From positions 47,613,098 through 47,677,097 of the forward strand of contig CM043962.1 in assembly GCA_014529385.2 (NCBI GenBank): a stretch of DNA of 64,000 nt, given 5' to 3'. Shown here one piece after another: positions 1 to 10,171 of this stretch. Numbering within the stretch: the first letter of the stretch is position 1; the number at the start of each line of letters is the position of its first letter. Source of the DNA: Adiantum capillus-veneris (Eukaryota > Streptophyta > Polypodiopsida > Polypodiales > Pteridaceae). The position numbers and the translations under genes are program-made. The notes below the pieces were generated by a model. That model searched no databases, had not been told where the DNA came from, and saw nothing but the letters and a program-made list of their open reading frames with translations.

Positions 1-167
1 TGTTCAACTATTTTGACAACGTTTGCTTTTGCAATGGAGCTTTGCTTTAATTTATATACCACTAATATTCTTAACCATAGTGAGACCTGGCTGTAAAAGT
101 CATTATTACACCAACCGACTGCCGAAAAGGGGTCGATATCGAAAAAATGATTTGGGAAAATTACCAA

Positions 168-514
168 AATACCCCTTTAATTTGTAAAATTCCCAAAGTA
201 CCCCCAATATTTTGTCATAAATTCCCAAAATGCCCTTCAAATTTGCTGAAATCTCCAAAATACCCCTGATTGTGAGATTAAATTTCTTCAAAGATAGAAA
301 AATTCATAGCTTTTCATAAGAAGACCGATTGTCTATCAATACAAGATGATAAACTAGAATTTGAGCTGGTTATGTAGGCTTTGGAGATTAATTGCTTCAT
401 TAAAGGTTAGAAAATCTTGAACAATCCAACCAAAATAGATACAAGGGTACTATTTCGGAAATTTTTGGAAATTTTAGGGGTAATTTGGGAATTTCCACAA
501 ATTAGAGAGGTATT
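168..514. repeat. Foldback (MITE-like) inverted-repeat element
   Basis: An arm at 168-203 (AATACCCCTTTAATTTG...) is repeated in inverted orientation at 477-514 with a few mismatches. The interior carries several further copies of the motif CCAAAATACCCC on the same strand. No coding sequence lies inside. Short length, AT-richness and terminal inverted arms fit a MITE or foldback element. I could not fix exact ends or a target duplication. Confidence 0.5.
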
Positions 515-699
515 TAATTGATTTCCACACTCATTTGCCGTCCGCCCGCCTGACCTATATCTCACACGGGCATGGGAGGAGATGGGATCTATGGTGGGAT
601 GATTGAGGACCGTAGATCCCGAGCCTCCGTGGACAATGTAAACTCGAGAGAAATGTAAACTCGGGTACCCGAGTTTACTTCGCCCCTCCCCCCCGGCCC

Positions 700-757
700 C
701 ACGGGATTGAACCCACAACCTAGGGTTTGAGGGCCATGTGGCCTATCCACCAAGCCC
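700..757 (-). other. tRNA-like pol III A and B boxes (possible SINE head)
   Basis: On the minus strand GGCTTGGTGGATAGGCC (742-756 region) resembles a tRNA A box and GGGTTCAATCCC (703-714) is a near-consensus B box. Their spacing is close to that in tRNA genes. No anticodon arm or 3' acceptor stem can be built, so this is better read as a tRNA-derived SINE head than as a functional tRNA gene. Confidence 0.35.
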
Positions 758-820
758 GTGCATGTCACTGTGGAATGTACACGTTTCCATGGAGTTTTGA
801 CGTGCAAAAGTATCGGAGCT

Positions 821-894
821 CGCAAAAGTAAACTCGGGTATTTTTGTAAACTCGGGTACCCGAGTTTACAAAAATACCCGAGTTTACTTTTGCG
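821..894. repeat. Perfect 74-bp palindrome
   Basis: Two 36-bp arms meet at GGGTACCC with no mismatch and no spacer. Each arm holds the motif GTAAACTCGGG twice, so the palindrome is itself a duplicated smaller palindrome. The core GTAAACTCGGGTACCCGAG also forms the separate 24-bp palindrome at 655-678. Confidence 0.9.
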
Positions 895-1009
895 ACAAGA
901 TCTACGGCGCGCGCCTAATGTCGGGGCCCAAAAGTGATGGGAGCCTTTGATCCCATCTCCCATGCCCGTGTTAGATATAGCTAACGGTCCGCCCGTGTTT
1001 GAAACATCA

Positions 1010-1879
1010 AACATCTATCCTAGTAAAGTAAATGCAGGTCGAGGTTGACACTGCTCTAATCACAATGTAGACCCTGTGGCTGCTACTCTTTGCTGTGTCT
1101 GCCACAAGTGACACTGCGAAATCATCGCCCCCTGCAGGTTTTGACTGCATCATCTGCATACTATGCACTTCCGCCCACATCTTGCAACCATAGTTGGTTT
1201 GCTACTGGATGTGGTGCAAGCAGCGGAGCAACAGAGGCGAGGATTTTTTTTTTTTTTAATTTAACACAAAGGAGAAGGGCCAAAGCACTCTTGTCTACTG
1301 TGCTATGCAGAAGTGTGTGTGCCCGCCTGTATTTGTGTGTGCGCAATGAGCGCGTGCAGTACATAGATGCTAATCTTCAATAAAGTAATTCCCCACTCGC
1401 TGAACACACAATACGTGGCTATACTGTTAGATCTGTTTTCCTCTACCCCTAGATTGCCACATTTGTAGTTTCCCGAGTCTGGTTTGCACGAATACTGTTA
1501 TACGTGTATGCAAAGAGCGTCGTGCATGGAGTGTGTGGCTTGCTTCTATTCGGACCCACGTAACGCTCACATGCAGGCATGTACTAGGCTAATTGTTAGA
1601 TCTGGTTTGCACTAGTAGCCCGTCTTTGCTAGATTGCCACAATTTTAGTCAGGTCATGGTCTTGTTTGCATGGAAATTGTCATCTGCATAAATAAGAGGG
1701 TGTTTAAATTGTGTTGTACCTTCCCAAAAGCTTTAAAATGGACATGGTTCATTGGAACCCCAAGCATTGATTTGTGAATACGGGCTATATGATTGCTTTT
1801 GCAATTGTCTCATAATTGCCTTCCTCATGAATTGAGATGCTTGTGTAGCAGCTGCAGCTAATTGCTGCTCTAAGTGTTG

Positions 1880-1880
<1 letters not shown>
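1010..1880. other. Noncoding stretch with an imperfect duplication
   Basis: No gene is recognisable. Positions 1424-1502 and 1593-1683 share the same order of motifs (CTGTTAGATCTG..., CTAGATTGCCACA..., TCTGGTTTGCA-like), suggesting an old local duplication about 168 bp apart. The rest is AT-rich without coding signal. Confidence 0.4.

Positions 1881-1883
<3 letters not shown>

Positions 1884-1925
<42 letters not shown>
1884..1925. repeat. (GA)n microsatellite
   Basis: Uninterrupted GA dinucleotide run of about 42 bp. Confidence 0.95.
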
Positions 1926-1928
<3 letters not shown>

Positions 1929-2246
1929 AGAGAGGCTGGCGCCGGGCTTTATAAGTGTTGAAGCTACTGCAATATTCAGACACCAAAGATGGGCTTTTCA
2001 TGCACGGAGTCCTTGCGAAGGATACATTTCACGTAAGCATGCTCAAATGAAGATTTTCAGTAAAACCTCTCATCGTTTCCTAATATCTTCAGCTAGCCTC
2101 AAGTCAACTATCTCAATTCCGTAGTTGATACCGCAACTTATATTTTCTTCCCTCCCATGATGTCCTCCACCTCACCTAATGCTACCGCGTCGCCACCCCT
2201 CTTCCAAGTAAGCTAAATTTTACACCCTCTGCCTCCTGCTCAATAG

Positions 2247-2310
2247 TATACGGACTACTGCCATAACCAGTCCACGTCGGCGTGGACTGGTAGTGGCAGC
2301 AGTCCGTATA
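2247..2310. repeat. 64-bp hairpin
   Basis: A 30-nt arm (2247-2276, TATACGGACTACTGCCATAA...) pairs with 2281-2310 with three mismatches around a 4-nt loop. It is an isolated foldback with no coding context. Confidence 0.8.
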
Positions 2311-2385
2311 ATATTGCAAGGGATGGCCCAAGTGTTGGAGCAAGATGAGGTGGAGGGTTGATTTTTTAAGTTTGCTTATATGAGC

Positions 2386-2523
2386 ATACTGCCTTATGTA
2401 AACCTGTAAAAAAATAGTGATTTAGAGACTTTCATGTCTTAGAATACATGCTTTGCTTTGCTTTGAGAATACTGCCTTATGTAAACCTGTAAAAAAATAG
2501 TGATTTAGAGACCTTCATGTCTA
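2386..2523. repeat. Local direct duplication of about 50 bp
   Basis: The block starting ATACTGCCTTATGTAAACC recurs with an 83-bp offset and a single C/T difference over about 50 bp. A short spacer separates the copies. The following stretch to 3600 shows no recognisable gene. Confidence 0.85.
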
Positions 2524-3614
2524 ATGGAATCATGCCCAAAAAAAAGGCCCCCCCGGCACGGAACAATTTCACATCGGGGCAAGGGAAAGCTTGGGGTCTT
2601 TTTATTTTGCATGATTTTTTTGTTTTGCAAAGAATCTACACCCATGTTTTTGTAAAATCAAGGCATATAATTATTTGTTTGGAACTTAGTTATACATGTT
2701 TTTGGGTGTGAATTACTTGTTACATTTTCTAAGGTCGACATTAGGTGTGGTAAATATGGAATGTCGGACTCTTTGTGCTGGGTTTTTTTTCCTTCGAAAA
2801 GAGTTGGACTAATATCTTGCAACCGTTATAACTTAATCTTTTTAATTAGGATAACACTTATAGCTCATCTGGTGCAATGATAGAAGGGTTTGTTTATTTC
2901 TTGTTTGAAAATTTGTGTGTAATCCTGCAATTGGATATTTCATGCTGAAAGGGGAAAGGGTATGTGGCTCCTGATCCTATTTGCAGTGATCAAGTGAGCT
3001 TTGTGTCAGTCCACAAACGACTTCGATGACAATGATCTACATGGTGATGCGAGCAAGAGTACAAACATTGGCTTGGGGTCAATGAATGAAGTAGATGCTC
3101 AAACAACTAGACAAGAGGCAGATTTGGAATTGATTCCATTTCATATTGTTCTTGAAGTTGGGGCACCTGTTGATGATGGGGATGATGTTCACTTGCATAT
3201 GGAGAGAGGATGGGGATGATAGTCATTTTTTTGGCCTCTAGTCATGCATGTGCATCTCTAGATTTTGATGAGGCACTTGTTTTCGCTTGCTTGCAACCCT
3301 TGCTTTGACCAAGGAAGCGAGCGAGAGAGGATGCATCCACATTCGCACAAGTGGTGAACGACAGAGACTTACGCGTGGGTGGGAACCCTTTGTAGTGTCT
3401 AACATCTCTTTCATTGTCATGTTGTTTGCAACGTCTCATTCACTGTCATGTACACATGGATGTCTTCACAATAGAGATATATTTTTTTAGTGTACAATTT
3501 CTCTTTCATTGTCAAGTTGTTTAGTTGTCAATAAATGGATAACTACCATCTTGTACTTGTTCAATTCACTCTAAGAAGTCAAGATTATCCCAAGGGACTT
3601 GCTCGATTATTTTA

Positions 3615-4394
3615 ATGCTCGGAAATACTCGCTCATTAATTTATATAATCCCCCGTCACATGGTGCTTCCTTTATCTTCATTAGATGTATTAATAGGTTG
3701 CATCTATTCAACAATTGATAAAGATGTGGGCCATGCAGAATTCTTCAAATCGCGGGCCATCCTCTCTCCCAAAAACTCTGAAGTTGATATTCTCAATGCT
3801 AAGGCCCTGTACACAATGAAAGGTGAAAGTTATACAATGCTTAAGTGCTGATTCTGTGGTGGAAAACTTGATGCAAGATCTATTCTTATACTCTGTGGAG
3901 TTTTTAAATAGTCTCACCTTGGGTGGTGGATTTCCAACACATTTCTTGGAGTTAAAGATGAATGCCCCAATAATTCTACGACGAAACCTTGATTCAAGTC
4001 AAGGTCTATGTAATGGGTCACATTTGGTGTGCAAGGAATTTCATGCAAGAGTTTTGGAGGCAGAAGTTATTACAGGTACAGAGGTTGGCACCCAGATTTT
4101 CGTCCCTCAAATATGTTTTGTGCATTCTGGCAGAAGTTGCCATTCGTTCTTAGACGGAGACAATTTTGACTTAGATTGGCTTTTTGAATGACGATAAATA
4201 AATCACAGGGCCAAAGCATTTCCATGTTGGACCTATACCTGGTGACACCGATCTTCACTCATGGACAATTTTATGTTGCATTGTCACGTGCACGTTCAGC
4301 TGGAGTGAAGATTCTGCTACACATTGATGTTAATGAAACAACTGCACTAACAACAAACATTGTGTACCATGAGATATTAAACAATTTCATATGA
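3615..4394 (+). pseudogene. Helitron PIF1-like helicase C-terminal remnant
   Basis: Three overlapping frames (3615-3851, 3823-4191, 4188-4394) together read as the C-terminal part of the PIF1-type helicase of a plant Helitron Rep/Helicase protein. Typical strings are SRAILSPKNSEVDILN, LKMNAPIILRRNLDSSQGLCNG, AVITGTE-like beta strands, then MTINKSQGQS and GQFYVALSRARS, the last two corresponding to helicase motifs V and VI. Frameshifts near 3840 and 4185 and the absence of the Rep domain and upstream motifs show a dead fragment. The strand and motif order are clear. I did not find a CTRR plus hairpin terminus downstream, so the element boundary is unknown. From 4395 to 5860 I see no gene. Confidence 0.8.
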
Positions 4395-5607
4395 AGGATC
4401 CAATCCGTCTTATTGTTTTCTTCTTCTTTGTGTATATTTCAACTCATAAAATATTTCATGAATGAATTTTCTACCTCTCTCCATGACATATACTAAACTA
4501 TGTCATTGAAGATTTTGTTCCTTCCTCACATTGTCTATTTTTTGGTTTCCATTTGGCTATATAGATCATGGATAAAATTTCTTACATCTTTGAGGTGTCC
4601 TTCTGTTGAATGTAGAAGATCATCCACATCCTGGAATGTTTACGTCCACCATTAAGTCATTATGTGGAGCCTTACTGTGTTCCTTTTGGGACCTTGATTT
4701 TTTTTCATTATTTTAAGCAGAGGCATGTTTTTGATGCGCAGCTTTTCTGCATGAAAATATTGTTAGGACCATCTGCATGCACTACAAGACCAAGTGTGTG
4801 TGCATGAAATCAAGAATTCACTTGGCATAAAGTAAGATTCATGCCTTTTTTTTGTTTCTTTTTGCGTTACGGACCTTAGGAAGTTGCCATCTATTGATAT
4901 TTTTACTTTGCGTATTTTGGCGTACTCCTCTAATATTGAGTACAATGTCTACTCGATAAGGAAGGAGTGTGTGTCTTCCCAAGGTGAATATGATGCTCAG
5001 TGGTTTGCTAGATATGAAGGATACTCCGTTCCCACTGATTGGGAGTACCTCTAGTGTTCTAGGTTCTTGGAGTTGATCTACCAAATCTACTTGCCTACAG
5101 TACTTGCATGTTTTTAGTTCTACACCTAGTTGCAATAATTGGCACGTGTAAATTGCTAGCTTTGGTGCTTCGATTGTATTATTTTTTAAAAAAGTCTCCT
5201 TTTACACTACTTTTGTTTGTTAATCCAAGAGATAACCAACCTTGGAATGGAAAAACGGTCCTTAATCTAGGAATAGAGAAACTCCGAGCCAATTGCCAAT
5301 TGCATGATGACACGAGCTATGTTGGTATTGCCTCTTAGATCATTTTGTGACACAATAGTGTCCTTGATCGAGTTTGTTTCTATGAGAAACATATCAACAA
5401 CTTTGGCATGTTCTTTGAATATATGGATACATTTCTGAATGACTTAATGTTTATTATGACTTTTCTATTTCTATGGAATAAAGTTTTTGACTTGAGGCTT
5501 GAGTTTGAGGGATCCAAGATATTAGATTCATATCTTAGAGATTTTTGTTTAATCTCAAATATTTTATGCATTGATCCTCACATTTGTGAGAGAGGATAGG
5601 TTGCTAT

Positions 5608-5609
<2 letters not shown>

Positions 5610-5658
<49 letters not shown>
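5610..5658. repeat. (GA)n microsatellite
   Basis: GA run of about 49 bp in otherwise AT-rich noncoding sequence. Confidence 0.95.
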
Positions 5659-5660
<2 letters not shown>

Positions 5661-5859
5661 TGATAAGGGAGAGAGAAAATCATGCATATTGCTAAGAAGT
5701 GTGACAAAAACTCTAAAGTCTCTCTGTGTCTTTTCTTGAACTTGCACCTCTTATGCTTTGTGTAGATTATGTTTGTTTTTGTATGATAAGATGTTATGTT
5801 CGTAATATTGTGCAAGGGATTGCTTCCTTGGTGGTAGTTAACACATAGTTCAACTTCAT

Positions 5860-6444
5860 ATGCATTGTGATGTACTTTTTAATGGTACAGCTATGAAAAA
5901 CACTAATAAAAATACCAATGTTGAGACTAAGTTAGATGGTATTGAATCCACTCCTCCAAGGTTTGCCAATGTTCGAGCAGCAAAGAGAAGTGCTCAGTGT
6001 GTGGGATCCTCTTCTGTTAGTCCTATGGTAAATGACGGGAATGACCAACTCATGGTTGCATTATGGGACTTATTTGTCCATAGTTATTCTAGGCAGTTGG
6101 ACTTTGAAAGACACTTGGAAGCACTTTTGGACGTGGCTCAGCAAGACCATGGCCAACAAATTGTAGACCTTTACAATGCGGTGCGTTTATGTGCACAATG
6201 CTTCAATGAAGGAATGATCCACATTGAGGAGAACCAATTTGACATGTTGGTGCGCATGGAGCAACAATTTGAATCAATGCAGAGCTCACATATGCCCAAT
6301 AGGGAAATCCAGATTCAAATTGATGCACTGAAGGACCAATTCCTTCCTCTAGAAGGAGAGGTGACACTGCTCAAGGTCCACCTAAATCTATTTAATGCAT
6401 TGATGACAAAGATGGCTCGAGCTTCTGGTGCCCATGCCATATAA
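5860..6444 (+). CDS. Unidentified 194-codon ORF
   Basis: An open frame of 194 codons begins ATGCATTGTGATG and ends TAA. The product is soluble-looking, with no signal peptide or membrane segment. It has an Asn/Thr-rich N-terminus followed by a mostly helical, Gln/Glu/Leu-rich region (residues about 60-190: LDFERHLEALLDVAQ, EEQFDMLVRMEQQFESM-like heptads) that could form a coiled coil. I do not recognise a family. It lies 1.5 kb downstream of the Helitron remnant on the same strand, so it may be a captured gene piece or an extra element ORF. The lack of introns and of flanking signals leaves open a chance ORF, but length and composition are better than its neighbours. Confidence 0.35.
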   Translation: MHCDVLFNGTAMKNTNKNTNVETKLDGIESTPPRFANVRAAKRSAQCVGSSSVSPMVNDGNDQLMVALWDLFVHSYSRQLDFERHLEALLDVAQQDHGQQIVDLYNAVRLCAQCFNEGMIHIEENQFDMLVRMEQQFESMQSSHMPNREIQIQIDALKDQFLPLEGEVTLLKVHLNLFNALMTKMARASGAHAI

Positions 6445-8529
6445 CGATGTTCAACCTCGGATACTAGAAATAATTAAAGCACGTACTTTTGGTGCTAATT
6501 TGATTCACTATCTTGATGTACTAAAGCATACCTTGCTTTGAAATACGTTGGTAGGGTAAGTTAATGAACATGTTTTGTATGGTTTTATACTTGTGTTGCT
6601 TGATCTTCATGGCATGAAGCCATAGAGTATTTGGCTGAGATGATGTTTGTGTAAGATGATGTTTATGTCAAAACAATATCAAGTACTAGTTTTGTTGCTT
6701 GGGGACATAAGGTAGCATGTCCTTAGAAAAGAGATTTCAATCACTACAACTATGCTTAGCTATGTGAGCTTCAAGGTTGAAATGAAATACTTGGAAGCTC
6801 GATAGATTCCATGATATTTTTCCACTATCTAAATTTCATTGTGAAAATTATCTTTAGGTTAATTACAAGTAGAAATTGCCTTACTCCTTTAGATTTGGTT
6901 CACTTTTTGCACTCTCAAATAATTGGTTGGCACTTTCTAGACCCCATTATTAGTTTGTAATGACCATTGTAGACAACTTTAAACTGGGGTCATGCACATC
7001 AAACCACTTTAACTGGATATTTTATTGTATTAATACATATGCATATGCTTGAATTTTGTTTTCTCTTTGCAAACAACAAACTTACTCCTATGAAATCCTT
7101 TGCTTTGAAAATTAGAGACCAATTGGCCCGTGTTATGATGTGTATCCACAAAGGATGTATAATGTACAACTTGTGGAAGGTTCAAACAAGACAATAGAGT
7201 TTTTGGCATTTCATTTGCAAAAAAGGGTTGTCGATGTATGCTAGGTGTAGGGAATTTGGATATTATTATAGTTGTTATGTAATGCCAATTGAAACTCCAT
7301 CTAAACATCCTTTACCACTAGCTAATTTTTTGTTTGCTAAGAGTTTTGACATTTTACATGGAGTGGACAATGTAAATCATAAATAAAATCCTTCGGTGTT
7401 TGAAGGTTTATTGGTATTGCATTTGGAGTCATCTCTTTTCAAAAAATCAGAATCTCAAAACTAAGTGTTGCCTTTTGTTTTAAGTTGTTGCATATGTGCA
7501 ATGTTTTTCATGTTTTTTCATCTCATTATGTGAAAATGTTGAAATTTTATGGCTTATGTACACATAAACGAGTAGATTTGTGCGGTTCTTTATGCATGTC
7601 TACGAGTGATTGAGAACTAAAATTTTGTTATAAATTTAAGAGTTTCAATGGTATTAATAGTGTGCTCTTTTGGTTTGGACTAACATATGGATCACATAGT
7701 ATAGTTGCTATGATGATTCAATTCTCTATATTGTCATGAAAAGCTGATGTTATGATGTTTCTTCGATGGGGTTGAAATATTGTATTTATAGATGCCACAT
7801 AAAAGAAGGCATTGGACAGTATCTACGTTTAGCTGGATGCTTCATCATTCCCTATTTCTTATCTATGGTAGGATCCAAGTATATCCTTTGTAAAATTTTC
7901 AGCTTGGTGTTCAAACTGACAATTTCCTCATTTAGATCCACCTGGTTGGAGAGGCCTACTTAGTGCATGTGATGTAGTCCACATTATTGCAATCGTTGAA
8001 GTTGTTAGGTAAGGAACATCAATGAAACACAATGCCTTTTTATATTTTTTTGGTTATTGAACTTATTGTACTTAACCTGTTGGCTTGCAGGAATCATTAT
8101 TATCATGATAACATTTTAATGAAAGTGCATAATTTTTTCAGAGGACTCCAAGGATACTTTCATATCAGTGTGGCTTTGAATCATAATGCAGTTTCAGCTT
8201 GTATACGGGTTTACGAGCTCGGAGATCGCTTGTCGGCCAATGCATAATACTCTTCTAGGGATAGGTATGAGAATTGGAGGATTGTATTGTACACCCTGTA
8301 TGAGAGGCATCGTCGTTTTGGTAGGAGTGTTTGTTGTGTGGGCCCATGGGTTCTACAAGTACCAAAGACAACATCCCGAAGGTTGTTGTTTTAAAGTTGT
8401 AGATGTTTTGTTAGTTAAGATTTAGTGGCTTTCAAACAACTTTTTCTTTAGAGATGAATATTAGGTTATGCTTACAAAGATTACTTACAGTAATGGAAGT
8501 GGATTGTTGTTTTTCTTTTAGTCTCCCTC
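6445..8529. other. AT-rich stretch without recognisable gene
   Basis: Only short frames with biased composition occur on either strand. I recognise no RNA gene, repeat pair or element end. Confidence 0.5.
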
Positions 8530-8575
8530 CCTCTCTCTCTCTCTCTCTATAAAGTTAGAACGGCCATGTTTTTCT

Positions 8576-8618
<43 letters not shown>

Positions 8619-8633
8619 CCCCCCCCCCCCCCC
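8530..8633. repeat. (CT)n microsatellites followed by an 18-bp C run
   Basis: Two CT runs (8530-8548 and about 8580-8615) are followed by 18 consecutive C (8616-8633). Confidence 0.95.
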
Positions 8634-9063
8634 AAATGTGTAATCTTGTAAGTTTATGTTATATAGTTTCTATGTCTATTCAATTCTCTATGCACTTTCT
8701 ATTGTCGCACAAAATCAATGTGATTTAAGTTGATACCATAAAGCATTATTGCACATAATAAAGCATTTAAAATATGGTTATCACTACCTTGAATTGGATG
8801 CATAAAGAATACTTACACATGTTATGCCTTTAAAGAAGGGGGGACGGGGGGTTACACAAAATTGAATGATACTCCTTCTTGGCCGCAACAATGCACGGGT
8901 CACATACTACATGATAAAGAAGAAAGAACTGGTCGAACATGAATCTATCGTTGTTTCTCTTCTACAAGAGTGCGCAATAATGCTCATAAATAGCAAGAAC
9001 CTACCAACTGTATTTTAATATTCTCAAAAGAGGGAGAAGAAAGAAAACTAGCCATTCTTGGCA

Positions 9064-9458
9064 TAGGGTAAAGGGGCCAATTAAAAATCAGGTCCTGTCC
9101 TCGGACCCGTGGCCCCCTTTAAAAAAATTATTTTGTACCAGAAGAGGGACATGTTCAGTTGGGTGCTGGAGTGGTTTATGTGAGACGTGATGGAATACTC
9201 GCCGTTCGATCGTGTGTTCAAGTCTTGTTGATGGTCCAAATTAGACCCCTCGCGGTCTTCCTACTCAGGGCCGTTTTTGTTACACAGGGAATTTTGTTTC
9301 GCCTCCTGCATCCTGCTCAATTCATCGCTCGTGACACTGCTTCTAAGCCTAGATCACCTTGCATTTAGTTGTCGAATGCACCCTCGCAAGCCAAAAACAG
9401 AGCAGTATCGCAATTTGGTGCCTTTCTTCGATGGCTTTATATTAGCCCCTTTACCCTA
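9064..9458. mobile_element. MITE with 18-bp terminal inverted repeats
   Basis: TAGGGTAAAGGGGCCAAT at 9064-9081 is matched by the inverted copy at 9441-9458 (reverse complement TAGGGTAAAGGGGCTAAT) with one mismatch. If the outer TA is a target duplication, the repeats start GGGTAAAGGGGC and the size and TA site fit a Tc1/mariner-type MITE. The interior (about 9148-9220) includes TGTTCAGTTGGG and GTGTTCAAGTC, weakly like tRNA A and B boxes. No transposase is encoded. Confidence 0.65.
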
Positions 9459-9524
9459 AAAGCATTTTCACTATCTTTCTATGTATGTCGGGTTTGGAGA
9501 GGAATCAAAATATGAGAACGCCTA

Positions 9525-9850
9525 AACTACTTCTCTCTTTACCAAGATATAGTAGACATCCTTGATTACCCACATCATTTAAATTCAATCCGTAGTTAGG
9601 GAATATATATCATTGAAGAGATGCTTACGTTTTTGTTTAGTTAGCTCTTGTGTTTAGAAACCAAATTAAATGTGGAGGATGTGTCTCCTTCATTGAGAAG
9701 CATTTGCTAGTGTTTTATTAGAGCAATGAGCTATTTTCATTGGAAACAATATTATTTTGGGCTTCATCTCTCACCAAGATCTGGTAGGATCATCCGCGAT
9801 CACCCACATCATTTGAATTCAATCTATAGCTAGGGAGGTATGTCTGTTCG
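9525..9850. repeat. Dispersed repeat (copies also at 15455-15590 and 18885-18957)
   Basis: A tandem pair inside this stretch shares ACCAAGAT...CACCCACATCATTT and the next 30 bp (about 9540-9604 and 9775-9840). The middle (GAGATGCTTA..., TGGAGGATGTGTCTCCTTC) recurs at 15455-15590. The block TTTTCATTGGAAACAATATT plus following bases recurs at 18920-18955. These are old, noncoding copies of one repeat family. Confidence 0.7.
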
Positions 9851-9869
9851 ATTTTGTGTAAGGGGTTAT

Positions 9870-10096
9870 TGTTGGAATTAGGGTTGCAGAGAAACACACA
9901 CAGCTTGGAGAAGACGAAGGAAGCTCAAGGCACACAATAGAGAGTGTGTTACTTAGTGTGCAATGGAAAGATAGATAGCCCTAGAGTGATGGGCGTATAT
10001 ACAATGCACGGGGGAAAAAACCTCCTAAAGAGGGAAAAAATGCCCCGGCGGTCCTAGTGTGTTCACACACATCACTACCACATGTATATGGTAACA
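9870..10096 (-). repeat. 3' LTR of copia A
   Basis: 227 bp, TG...CA, collinear with the copy at 14855-15081. On the plus strand it is flanked on the left by GTTAT (9865-9869). Confidence 0.96.
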
Positions 10097-10106
10097 AATC
10101 CCCCCT
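10097..10106 (-). other. Polypurine tract of copia A
   Basis: On the minus strand AGGGGGGATT abuts the 3' LTR, the expected position of the plus-strand primer. Confidence 0.9.
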
Positions 10107-10171
10107 GGAGTGATGCGGTGAACGAGAGCTGGCACATGAGTAAAGGGAAGTGCCATGCCCTGAGGACAGGA

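Larger units (their letters stand above)
555..980. mobile_element. Inverted-repeat element with nested palindromes
   Basis: The left arm 555-589 (CTATATCTCACACGGGCATG...) returns inverted at 949-980 (the reverse complement reads CTATATCTAACACGGGCATG). Between the arms lie a 24-bp perfect palindrome (655-678), a tRNA-like promoter on the minus strand (700-757) and a 74-bp perfect palindrome (821-894). The whole can fold into a large hairpin. It is probably a nonautonomous DNA element or a composite MITE/SINE; no transposase is present. Confidence 0.5.

Noticed and set aside
700-757. Functional tRNA gene
   Set aside because: Only A and B boxes are present; no cloverleaf can be closed.
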